Notes under the pieces: model-generated
Told to the model about the DNA's origin: nothing
The model's input: the letters and a program-made list of their open reading frames with translations, nothing else
The model's database searches: none
Assembly (NCBI RefSeq): GCF_004353845.1
Contig: NZ_CP037864.1
Coordinates: forward strand, 3,286,001 to 3,350,000
Origin: Citrobacter arsenatis
GTDB lineage: Bacteria; Pseudomonadota; Gammaproteobacteria; Enterobacterales; Enterobacteriaceae
Length of the DNA stretch: 64,000 nucleotides
Direction: 5' to 3'
Part shown: piece by piece, positions 1 through 8,019 of the stretch
How the letters are laid out: each line of letters begins with the position of its first letter
Position numbering within the stretch: the stretch's first letter is position 1
Made by a program: the position numbers and the translations under genes

Positions 1-638
1 GTGTTAATCATGCCCAATGTGGAAAATTTACTGACGGTAAATTGGCTCTCAGGGCTGGCATGAATCGCCTCAACCAGCATCGTCACGCCATCGTGTTTCA
101 GCACTTGTCCAACCTGCCCCTGGGCGCTAAAACCCCCGTCACTCACCAGTTGATAGCGTTTGTCATTCAGCACGCTGAGCGTGAAGGTCTGTTCCTTCAT
201 CGCCTTTGGCAACGTGAAGGTGGTCACGTTAACCGTTTCATTCTGACGGCCCATCAACCGATCCCAGCCCGCGCCAAAAATGGGGAACGTATCTTTGGTA
301 ACAGCGATATCAAGGTTGAGATCGTCTACCGTTTTCCCCAATACCAGTCGTGACTGGATGAGCTGAATTTCCGCTTCCGAGGCCGGAGGTTTGTTCGACA
401 ACGCCGAACCAATATCCTGCACCAGTGAATTTCCGGTATTTTGCTCAATTTGTACCAGCGCGTCCGCACTGTAGATTGGTGTGGCGAACAGCGTGTAAAC
501 CGCGGCGCACATTGCAAATGCCGCGGTAATGCCAAGCACCCACCAGCGGGCTTCCACCACCGTTGCAACCAGACGACCAATATCGATTTCATCATTGCCT
601 GTTATCGGCGCAGCAGACTGTTTTACTTTTTCTGTCAT
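1..638 (-). CDS. wzc: Wzc, tyrosine autokinase of colanic acid export (5' part)
   Basis: The frame opens at an ATG (636-638) that overlaps the wzb stop as ATGA, and it runs off the left edge. About 212 N-terminal residues are present, beginning MTEKVKQSAAPITGNDEIDI. They include the first membrane segment (about residues 28-50, WWVLGITAAFAMCAAVYTLF) and the start of the periplasmic Wzz-type domain. The cytoplasmic BY-kinase domain with its Walker motifs and Tyr-rich tail is outside the window. Known family role: an inner-membrane co-polymerase and kinase that partners Wza in polymerisation and export of group 1/colanic acid polysaccharide. Third gene of the wza operon. Confidence 0.95.
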   Translation of the reverse strand, partial: MTEKVKQSAAPITGNDEIDIGRLVATVVEARWWVLGITAAFAMCAAVYTLFATPIYSADALVQIEQNTGNSLVQDIGSALSNKPPASEAEIQLIQSRLVLGKTVDDLNLDIAVTKDTFPIFGAGWDRLMGRQNETVNVTTFTLPKAMKEQTFTLSVLNDKRYQLVSDGGFSAQGQVGQVLKHDGVTMLVEAIHASPESQFTVSKFSTLGMIN

Positions 639-1084
639 TGTTTTTCCTGCTCTGCGTTCAGTGCCTTGGCCCATTGGCGGGCAGACCGTTCAAGTAATGC
701 GTACACCGCGTCAAACGCATCGCGGCTTTTCCGATACGGATCGGGAATTTCACGCTCGCTGTCCCAGTGACCAAAAAGCATCACTTTGCCGCGCATCTCC
801 GGCACCATTTCGCACAGGGCAGAGATATGGCGTTTTTCCATGGTCAGGATCAGGTCATACTCCCGGCACATGCGTCCCGAGATCTGCCGGGCGCAATGAT
901 TCTCCAGCGACAGGTTATGCGCCTGCGCCACGCTAATGGCGCACGGATCCGCGCCTTTCCCCACCAGCGCCCCGAGGCCGGCAGAAGAGACCGTTAACGC
1001 CGGGTGAAATTGCCTTAACAAGCGCTCTGCCGTCGGGGAGCGACAAATGTTCCCCACACAGACAACTAAGATTTTGTTAAACAT
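635..1084 (-). CDS. wzb: Wzb, low-molecular-weight protein-tyrosine phosphatase
   Basis: A 149-residue protein with the LMW-PTP P-loop C-V-G-N-I-C-R-S at the N terminus (Cys9 nucleophile, Arg15) and the general-acid Asp in the DPYRKS segment. The family dephosphorylates the C-terminal tyrosines of Wzc and so allows cycles of colanic acid polymerisation. It starts five bases after the wza stop and overlaps wzc by four bases, so the three genes are translationally linked. Cytoplasmic. Confidence 0.97.
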   Translation of the reverse strand: MFNKILVVCVGNICRSPTAERLLRQFHPALTVSSAGLGALVGKGADPCAISVAQAHNLSLENHCARQISGRMCREYDLILTMEKRHISALCEMVPEMRGKVMLFGHWDSEREIPDPYRKSRDAFDAVYALLERSARQWAKALNAEQEKQ

Positions 1085-1089
1085 GACGA

Positions 1090-2229
1090 TTACCAGTTGT
1101 GAAGGTCGCTGGCCGTGTCCGTCATATAGCGAACACCGCTAATAGTCGGCAGCAACTGATTGATCAAACGGTTCCAACGAGCAACCGGCGCGGTAGTGAC
1201 GTACACCACATCGTATGGCTGGAGTCGGAATGACGTTGCCATCACCAACGATGTCGCATCGGACATATCAAGCTGATAGATATTGGCGATCTTGCCGTTG
1301 TTTCCGCTCTCGCCTTTCAATGGACGAATAACGAAAATGCCGCTGGCGTTGGAGGTGGTCAGGTCGATACCTTCCGCATTGCCGAGCGCCTCGGTGAGCG
1401 TCATGCCGCTGAAGTCCATTTTGAGGGTGCTCTGTTTTTTCACTTCCCCCATCACAAAGACTTTCAAATCGTCATTACGCGGGACAAACAGAATGTCGCC
1501 AGGATAGAGCAGACGGTTCTGGCTCAGGTCGCCATTTTGCATCAGCGCTTGCAGTGAAATGCGTTGCTCTTGCCCTTTGTGCGTCAGTACAACGTTGCGC
1601 CAGTCTGCCGCCTCGGTAAGACCGCCTGCGGCGTTGATGGCATCGAGAACGGTAAGCGGCACGTTGGTAATGGCCTGCTGGCCGGATTTGTTCACCTGCC
1701 CGGAGACATAGGCCTTCTGCGAGCGGAAAGCGGCGATATTAACGTCCACCTGCGGGTCAGCAATGTACTTCGCTAAGCGCCCGGTAATATCACTACGAAT
1801 TTCAGCCAACGTCTTTCCTACCACGCTGACTTTGCCGATGTAGGGGTAAAACATAGTGCCATCAGGCTGCACCCAGTTGCCGGTATCGCTTGAGCTACGA
1901 TACTGCCCAGCAGGCGTGGTAAGTTCAGGATGGTCCCAGACGGTTACATTCAGAACATCGCCCGGACCGACCCGATACTGATACCCGGCAATCTCCTGAT
2001 CCAGAGACATATTAGGCTGCGCAACATTTGGTCGTGGACGTAATTGTTCGACCAGCCGTGGGGTGAGTGGATAAACATTCACCATGCGATCGAGATCAAA
2101 ATCAGCGTCCTGCTGTTTAATCACATCTTTGCCCATCGTAGACATATTGCTGCCCGGTAGTACGGTACAACCATTTATCAAGATTGCCGATACCAATACT
2201 GGTATCAATTTAAGTTTGGATTTCATCAT
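1090..2229 (-). CDS. wza: Wza, outer-membrane polysaccharide export lipoprotein
   Basis: A 379-residue protein with a lipoprotein signal peptide ending in a lipobox (LINGC, Cys21). The SLBB/Poly_export region follows, recognisable from YRVGPGDVLNVTVWDHPEL (about residues 85-105) and VYVSGQ-type repeats. The C-terminal stretch RWNRLINQLLPTISG corresponds to the amphipathic helix that crosses the outer membrane. Wza octamers form the channel through which colanic acid leaves the cell. First gene of the operon, preceded by a long leader holding JUMPstart/ops. Confidence 0.97.
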   Translation of the reverse strand: MMKSKLKLIPVLVSAILINGCTVLPGSNMSTMGKDVIKQQDADFDLDRMVNVYPLTPRLVEQLRPRPNVAQPNMSLDQEIAGYQYRVGPGDVLNVTVWDHPELTTPAGQYRSSSDTGNWVQPDGTMFYPYIGKVSVVGKTLAEIRSDITGRLAKYIADPQVDVNIAAFRSQKAYVSGQVNKSGQQAITNVPLTVLDAINAAGGLTEAADWRNVVLTHKGQEQRISLQALMQNGDLSQNRLLYPGDILFVPRNDDLKVFVMGEVKKQSTLKMDFSGMTLTEALGNAEGIDLTTSNASGIFVIRPLKGESGNNGKIANIYQLDMSDATSLVMATSFRLQPYDVVYVTTAPVARWNRLINQLLPTISGVRYMTDTASDLHNW

Positions 2230-2406
2230 TGATTATTTATCACTTTGGCAGAGTAATTATCACGTGCGCTCTAAATAGCGACCTCGCCTGTACGCATTTA
2301 CCTTGCCGTTAATTGAAAAGAAATTTAACTGGCATCAGTCCTAAAAAAATTGAATTCATCTGCGATCTCTTGACAGAATAATTTAGGCTTGTTTCAGGCG
2401 ACCAGA

Positions 2407-2446
2407 CACGCTACCGCCCCTGGCTTAACTAGCTACCAATGCACTG
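2407..2446 (-). promoter_or_regulatory. JUMPstart element with ops site in the wza leader
   Basis: On the minus strand the region starts CAGTGCATTGGTAGCT and ends in the 12-base ops core GGCGGTAGCGTG (2407-2418). This is the conserved JUMPstart sequence found ahead of enterobacterial polysaccharide operons. By established knowledge the ops core pauses RNA polymerase and recruits the NusG paralog RfaH, allowing transcription to run through the long operon. It lies about 180 bases before the wza start codon. Confidence 0.92.
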
Positions 2447-2684
2447 ATTAATTTAAATTTTTATCTCCTCCTTTATTTTCATCACATTTACAGCGGCAAC
2501 GCATCAGGAATAGCGTCGCTGGTTAATGAGGAAATATATATCTTTTGATTATTACCGGAAGAATTGTTGCAGCTAAGCGAATGTCAGGCAAGATAACAAG
2601 CCGCCGACAACTTGCTTTTAAGATTAATATTAAGCGTTGAATTTGTATATTTTTAGGATTTTATTGATATTGACAATATTGATG

Positions 2685-2697
2685 TAGAAATATTCCA
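2685..2697 (-). promoter_or_regulatory. Candidate RcsAB box upstream of wza
   Basis: On the minus strand this reads TGGAATATTTCTA, close to the reverse form of the RcsAB consensus (core GGAATATT matched fully, tail diverged). It lies upstream of JUMPstart, about 460 bases from wza, as expected for Rcs phosphorelay control of colanic acid genes. The promoter itself was not identified with certainty in this AT-rich stretch. Confidence 0.6.
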
Positions 2698-2884
2698 CCT
2701 GCGATATTTCCTAAATACATTTAGATTAATAAAATCATTTCCTGTAGTTACATTAAGGCTATTATCCTGCATCTGTTCTGATATAGCGGATAGAGAAATC
2801 CCTCGTCGCCATTGCATTTTTCGCCAGTTTTACCCATGATCGAATTGTGACAATTGTCATACAACTATGGGTATAGCATTTACT

Positions 2885-4468
2885 ATGGAATGGATTGCCG
2901 ATCCGTCAATCTGGGCCGGACTGGTCACGTTAATCGTGATCGAACTTGTTCTTGGCATTGATAATCTTGTTTTTATTGCCATCCTCGCGGAGAAACTGCC
3001 TCCAGCCCAGCGAGATAAGGCGCGTATTACCGGGCTACTGCTGGCGATGGTTATGCGCCTGCTGCTGCTGGCATCAATATCCTGGCTGGTGACGCTGACT
3101 ACGCCGCTGTTCAGCATTCGCGATCTCAGCTTCAGCGCCCGCGATCTGATCATGCTGTTCGGCGGTTTCTTCCTGCTGTTTAAAGCCACCATGGAGCTAA
3201 ACGAACGGCTGGAAGGGAAAGACAGTGATAACCCCACCCAACGTAAAGGCGCTAAATTCTGGGGCGTCGTCGCGCAAATCGTGGTGCTGGACGCCATCTT
3301 CTCTCTGGATTCCGTCATTACGGCCGTCGGGATGGTCGATCACCTGGCGGTGATGATGGCTGCGGTGATTATTGCCATCAGCCTGATGGTGCTGGCCAGC
3401 AAATCGCTGACTCGCTTTGTCAACAGCCATCCAACTATCGTCATTTTGTGCCTGAGCTTCCTGCTGATGATTGGTTTCAGCCTGGTCGCCGAAGGGTTTG
3501 GTTTCCATATCCCGAAAGGTTACCTGTACGCTGCCATCGGCTTCTCGGTCATGATTGAAGCATTGAATCAGTTGGCTATCTTTAACCGCCGTCGCTTCCT
3601 GTCAGCCAACCATACCCTGCGCCAGCGCACCGCCGAGGCGGTAATGCGACTGCTGAGCGGGCAAAAAGAAGACGCCGAACTGGATGCCGAAACCGCGGCG
3701 ATGCTGGCAGACCATCATGAAGGGCAAATTTTTGCACCTCAGGAGCGGCGGATGATCGAACGCGTGCTGAACCTTAATCAGCGCACTGTCAGCAGCATCA
3801 TGACCTCGCGCCATGATATTGAACACATCGACCTCAATGCGCCCGAAACAGAAATCCGCGCTTTGTTGGAAAAAAACCAGCATACGCGTCTGGTGGTTAC
3901 CGGCGAAGATGAGCAGGAAGAACTGCTCGGCGTGGTGCATGTCATCGACCTGCTACAGCAGTCCCTGCGCGGTGAGCCGCTTGACTTACGCGTCTTGATT
4001 CGTCAGCCGCTGGTATTCCCGGAGACTCTGCCGCTGCTTCCGGCGCTTGAGCAGTTCCGTAACGCCCGGACGCACTTCGCTTTTGTGGCCGATGAATTTG
4101 GTTCCGTCGAAGGGATTGTCACACTCAGCGACGTAATGGAAACCATCGCCGGTAATCTGCCTAATGAGGTAGAGGAGATTGATGCCCGCCACGACATTCA
4201 GAAAAATGCTGATGGTTCATGGACCGCTAACGGACATATGCCGCTGGAAGACCTGGTGCAGTACGTGCCTATCCCGTTAGATGATAAGCGTGAGTATCAC
4301 ACCATTGCCGGACTGTTAATGGAGTATTTGCAGCGCATCCCGAAAACCGGGGAGGAAGTTCAGGTGGGCGACTACCGACTGAAAACCCTGCAGGTGGAAA
4401 ATCATCGCGTGCAAAAAGTCCAGCTGATACCGCTGCACAGTGAAGAAGAGATGGATTACGAGGTATAA
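2885..4468 (+). CDS. yegH: YegH, TerC-family membrane protein with CBS and CorC_HlyC domains
   Basis: The start is set at the ATG giving MEWIADPSIWAGL, which yields 527 residues, the same length as the E. coli protein. A GTG-type start 18 bases earlier is possible. Residues about 1-240 form a TerC-type bundle of membrane helices with the acidic motif ELVLGIDNLVFIAIL. Two cytoplasmic CBS repeats follow (about 305-425), then a C-terminal transporter-associated CorC/HlyC domain (ADGSWTANGHMPLEDL onward). Related proteins are linked to metal ion or tellurium handling; the actual substrate is unknown. Convergent with asmA. Confidence 0.93.
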   Translation: MEWIADPSIWAGLVTLIVIELVLGIDNLVFIAILAEKLPPAQRDKARITGLLLAMVMRLLLLASISWLVTLTTPLFSIRDLSFSARDLIMLFGGFFLLFKATMELNERLEGKDSDNPTQRKGAKFWGVVAQIVVLDAIFSLDSVITAVGMVDHLAVMMAAVIIAISLMVLASKSLTRFVNSHPTIVILCLSFLLMIGFSLVAEGFGFHIPKGYLYAAIGFSVMIEALNQLAIFNRRRFLSANHTLRQRTAEAVMRLLSGQKEDAELDAETAAMLADHHEGQIFAPQERRMIERVLNLNQRTVSSIMTSRHDIEHIDLNAPETEIRALLEKNQHTRLVVTGEDEQEELLGVVHVIDLLQQSLRGEPLDLRVLIRQPLVFPETLPLLPALEQFRNARTHFAFVADEFGSVEGIVTLSDVMETIAGNLPNEVEEIDARHDIQKNADGSWTANGHMPLEDLVQYVPIPLDDKREYHTIAGLLMEYLQRIPKTGEEVQVGDYRLKTLQVENHRVQKVQLIPLHSEEEMDYEV

Positions 4469-4474
4469 ATGACA

Positions 4475-4505
4475 AGCCGGATGGGGCATCAGCCACCATC
4501 CGGCA
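4475..4505. repeat. REP-type palindrome between yegH and asmA
   Basis: GCCGGATGG and CCATCCGGC arms surround GGCATCAGCCA, giving a strong hairpin in the 44-base gap between two convergent genes. Sequence and position are typical of a REP (palindromic unit) element, which can stabilise the 3' ends of both messages. Confidence 0.8.
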
Positions 4506-4512
4506 ATCTGAA

Positions 4513-6363
4513 TCAGAGTTTATCCAGCAGCTTTTTAACATCCTTACCGTTGCGGGAGTCTTTATTGCGATCGGCCCAGTCGTTCAGACGACGTTTCGCT
4601 TCATCCTGCACGTGCTTACGCAACAGCTGGTCGACCTGCAGACTGTAGTTCAGCGCTTGCCACTGGCCATAGACCCTGAGAGGAACCGGCGTGGCTTTCA
4701 GGAAATCAATCAGCTTATTTTCACCTTCCCAGCCGCCCAATACGCGAATGTTAAACTGTGTGTCGCAATTTTGCTTCACCAGATCTAACGTTCCCTTACC
4801 GGTCAGCGCCAGCACAGCGGACTCCCCTTCCATGTTATCCAGCGTAACCTCGCCGTTATCCAGCGTCATATCGGTGACAAAGCGATCGAGACGAGTCACG
4901 TTATCCATGTTTTGCTGAGATTTAACATCCCCGCCGCTGCGTTCTACCGCCTGCTGTATCATCTGCTGGAAGTTCATCCCTTCCATTCGTGTATCACTCA
5001 GTTCGACATGGGCCTGCCCTTGCCAGCGATGACGGAACGCCTGCGCGTCAATGTCTGAGCCAGAAAAATCACCCGCCAGTGACAGTTTGCCGGTGAGGGC
5101 GATTGGGTAGTCGAAGGCTTTCAGGATCGTGCCAATTTCTACGCCGTCCAGACGTGGATGAAAGACCGCGCGCGGCGTTCCTTTTCTGGCATCCAGCGTC
5201 CCGGGGAGAGAAACCTGCCCGCCGTCACTTTCCCCTTGCAGCTGCGCAACGTTTAATAAGCCGAACTGGTTGTCAATCTTTGCCGAGACGTTATCAAACA
5301 CCATTTTCCGCCACAGCACTTTGTCCGCTTGCAAGGCGATGTTTGCCGAAAATCCCTGGAGCCCCTGATAAGAAACGTCATCAACCTGCGAAGCAATCAC
5401 TGGTCGTGCCAACGTCGTCTGACTCTGACCTTGCTGAGCCTCACCGTCCTTCGTCGCAGGGTCGCGCTGTACGAGCAGATTGTCCAGATTGAGCTGACCA
5501 AACTTAAGATCTACGTTCCATTCTGGTTTATCCAATAATGTCACCTGGACTTGCCCGGCAAGAGAGCTGTCATTCGCGGTCAAATGAATCTGGCTGAACG
5601 CGAGTTGTTTTTTCTCTTCCAGCCACTGCGCCTGAAGCTGTCCTTGGCCTTTAATCCCCTGCGACGGCAGATCGGCTCCCTGCAGTTGCCAGCTTAACTG
5701 CTCAATATTCGCAGATAAGTTATGCGGATAATCGGAGGCATCGACTGTACCGTTAAAGGATAATGCGAGGTCACGCTGATCGCGGTTCACACGCCCGGAG
5801 AAATCAAATGTGCCACGGTGCTGGTTATCCTGCTCCATCTCCAGCCGAATATCGCGAACAGTGACCTGCTCATCGTCTTCATGTTGGAACACCAAAACGC
5901 TGTCGGCAATGCGTAAACGGGAGATATCAAACGACCAGCCTTTGTCTTCAGCCAGATCCGGTAAGGTATTGTCTTTGGGGGCAACGGGCGCATCTTTTCC
6001 GCGCACCGCTTCAGTTTGCGGGGTCAACTGAATCACAGCGCCTTTGAGCATCACCTGCTTCACGCTGAGCTGATGACTTAGCAACGGCCACAACGCGACG
6101 TCAAGTCGCATATTGTCGGCACGAATCAGAGGTTCGCTGGCACCTTCAGCCGTTAACACCATGCGACCCGAGAGAATACTCAACTGAGGCCATACGTGCC
6201 AGCGCAGAGGACCATCCAACTGCAGCTGATATCCGCTACGCGCAGCAACTTGCTTGACCATATACGCGCGAAAATCATTCGGATTCACCAACAGTACTAA
6301 CGCAGAAAAACCGGCCACCAGCACGACCAGTAGGATCATCAGCGTCGTCAGAAATCGTCTCAT
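4513..6363 (-). CDS. asmA: AsmA, inner-membrane-anchored AsmA-family protein
   Basis: A 616-residue protein (617 in E. coli) with one N-terminal membrane anchor (about residues 5-26, LTTLMILLVVLVAGFSALVLLV). A long periplasmic region follows with the AsmA N-terminal domain and the C-terminal conserved segment (LSLAGDFSGSDIDAQAF...). AsmA-family proteins are predicted bridge-like lipid transporters between inner and outer membranes. In E. coli asmA mutations suppress assembly-defective OmpF and alter LPS levels. It lies 26 bases after dcd on the same strand, so the two are probably co-transcribed. Confidence 0.95.
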   Translation of the reverse strand: MRRFLTTLMILLVVLVAGFSALVLLVNPNDFRAYMVKQVAARSGYQLQLDGPLRWHVWPQLSILSGRMVLTAEGASEPLIRADNMRLDVALWPLLSHQLSVKQVMLKGAVIQLTPQTEAVRGKDAPVAPKDNTLPDLAEDKGWSFDISRLRIADSVLVFQHEDDEQVTVRDIRLEMEQDNQHRGTFDFSGRVNRDQRDLALSFNGTVDASDYPHNLSANIEQLSWQLQGADLPSQGIKGQGQLQAQWLEEKKQLAFSQIHLTANDSSLAGQVQVTLLDKPEWNVDLKFGQLNLDNLLVQRDPATKDGEAQQGQSQTTLARPVIASQVDDVSYQGLQGFSANIALQADKVLWRKMVFDNVSAKIDNQFGLLNVAQLQGESDGGQVSLPGTLDARKGTPRAVFHPRLDGVEIGTILKAFDYPIALTGKLSLAGDFSGSDIDAQAFRHRWQGQAHVELSDTRMEGMNFQQMIQQAVERSGGDVKSQQNMDNVTRLDRFVTDMTLDNGEVTLDNMEGESAVLALTGKGTLDLVKQNCDTQFNIRVLGGWEGENKLIDFLKATPVPLRVYGQWQALNYSLQVDQLLRKHVQDEAKRRLNDWADRNKDSRNGKDVKKLLDKL

Positions 6364-6389
6364 GCTATCCCCAATGGACTGATAAACAC

Positions 6390-6971
6390 TCAGTCTTTAT
6401 CGATCCGGCTGGCAACTGCGCCCTGCTGATCGCGATACTTCGCATCCTGACGACGGTTGTAAGGTCGCGCCGCCGGACCGGAAAGTGGTTCGAAACTTAA
6501 CGCACCAATTGGCATACCAGGACGCAGGGCCAGCGGTAATTTACCGGAGTTGTAAAACTCCAGTACGATGCAGCCAGACCAGCCCGGATCGATACGGTGT
6601 GCCGTAACGTGTACCATCAGCCCCAAACGAGCCAGCGAAGAACGACCATCTAACCAACCGACGAGATCGGAAGGCAGCGTAACGGACTCGAACGTCACCG
6701 CCAACGCCAGTTCCCCCGGATGCAGGAAAAATGCCTCACCGTCTTTGAGGACGATTTCATCACTCATCACGCGATCCAGCGCGGCGCTGACCTCATCTTT
6801 TGGTCCGCTCAAATCGATGTACGCCGCCGTATGACCGCGGAAGGTACGGAATTTATTGCCAAGACGCACATCCACCGTGGCACCGTTGATTCGCTCGACA
6901 GGAGGGCGTGGATTGATCGACAGGCGACCTTCATCCAACCAGGCTTCAATATCTCGGTCACATAAACGCAT
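6390..6971 (-). CDS. dcd: dCTP deaminase
   Basis: A 193-residue protein, the full family length. It carries the trimer-forming dUTPase-like fold signatures GRSSLARLGLMVH and the catalytic glutamate region CIVLEFYNSG. The enzyme deaminates dCTP to dUTP, which Dut then converts to dUMP for thymidylate synthesis. Start MRLCDRDIEAW agrees with the E. coli protein. It lies between udk and asmA, all reading left, with a 91-base gap from udk. Confidence 0.97.
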   Translation of the reverse strand: MRLCDRDIEAWLDEGRLSINPRPPVERINGATVDVRLGNKFRTFRGHTAAYIDLSGPKDEVSAALDRVMSDEIVLKDGEAFFLHPGELALAVTFESVTLPSDLVGWLDGRSSLARLGLMVHVTAHRIDPGWSGCIVLEFYNSGKLPLALRPGMPIGALSFEPLSGPAARPYNRRQDAKYRDQQGAVASRIDKD

Positions 6972-7062
6972 GGCACTTTCTCCTTTCGTGCTTCAAACCC
7001 TTAATGCCAGGTGCGTTAAGGGCGAACCAGGTTATCACTGAACGGTACACAATTCGCTGAAC

Positions 7063-7704
7063 TTATTCAAAGAACTGACTGATTTTAGCCTTTAAAATAT
7101 CGATGGCGATGCGGTTTTTACCCCCGCGCGGCACAATGATATCGGCGTATTGTTTTGAAGGTTCGATAAATTGCAGAAACATTGGACGGACAGTCTTCTG
7201 GTATTGCGCCATCACCGAATCCATTGAACGACCACGTTCGTTCACATCCCGCTTGATACGGCGCATCAGGCAAATATCCAGCGGCGTATCAACAAAAATA
7301 GAGAAGTTCATTTCGTCACGCAAACGCGCATCCGTCAGCAACAAAATGCCTTCCAGAATAATCACTTTCTTGGGTTCGATATGAATCGTGTCTTGTGTGC
7401 GCGTGTGTTCAACATAGCTGTATACGGGCAACTCAATGGCAGAGCCGCGCTTAAGCGTTTGCAAATGTTGGAACAGCAGGCTGTGATCCATCGCATTCGG
7501 ATGGTCGTAGTTGGTTTTTACACGTTCTTCCATCGACAGATGGCTTTGATCTTTGTAATAGCTGTCTTCGGGAATAACGCCAATATGTTCGTCACCGACT
7601 TGTTCACGCAATTCGCGATAAAGAGTACTGGCAATAAGACTCTTGCCGGAAGCCGATGCGCCGGCAATGCCGATAATGACGCACTGATGGGACTGATCAG
7701 TCAT
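7063..7704 (-). CDS. udk: Uridine/cytidine kinase
   Basis: A 213-residue protein with Walker A GASASGKS at residues 15-22, the substrate-binding PEDSYYKD segment and the LID region RRIKRDVNERGR. It phosphorylates uridine and cytidine to UMP and CMP with GTP or ATP, in cytoplasmic pyrimidine salvage. Upstream gene of the likely udk-dcd-asmA transcription unit. Confidence 0.97.
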   Translation of the reverse strand: MTDQSHQCVIIGIAGASASGKSLIASTLYRELREQVGDEHIGVIPEDSYYKDQSHLSMEERVKTNYDHPNAMDHSLLFQHLQTLKRGSAIELPVYSYVEHTRTQDTIHIEPKKVIILEGILLLTDARLRDEMNFSIFVDTPLDICLMRRIKRDVNERGRSMDSVMAQYQKTVRPMFLQFIEPSKQYADIIVPRGGKNRIAIDILKAKISQFFE

Positions 7705-8019
7705 AAATTTAGCGACCTGATTAACCTGGATGTAAGGAAGGGCGGCGCCGAAACGCCAAACGCGGCAATTATAGGGATTTCAGCGACGCGATGCCAGCCC
7801 AGCCTGCACCAATGCTGTCCCTGTCGCAAATTAAAATGGTCAGTTTTGAAGCAGGTGCTTTATTAATTCCCGCACCTTAGGAATTAATAGCTTGAGAGTG
7901 TTAATTTATGAGCAGCTGGCGTATAAATTGTAAATTATTTGTACTAGCATAATCCCAGATTAAATGTGATGCGTCCGGCATCCTTACTGGGCGACATCGG
8001 CTATTTGGGTAGAGTGGTA
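7705..8019. other. udk-dgcE divergent intergenic region
   Basis: 315 bases between divergent genes. The left part should carry the udk promoter and the AT-rich right part (7890-7965) the dgcE promoter. I see no RNA gene, repeat or confident operator here. Confidence 0.6.

Larger units (their letters stand above)
2230..2884. other. wza-yegH divergent intergenic region
   Basis: About 650 AT-rich bases separate the divergent genes wza and yegH. Apart from JUMPstart/ops and the RcsAB-like box, no open frame with coding character or structured RNA was recognised. Most of it should be the untranslated leader of the wza transcript. The yegH promoter must lie in its right-hand part, but I could not place its -10 and -35 reliably. 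Confidence 0.7.
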
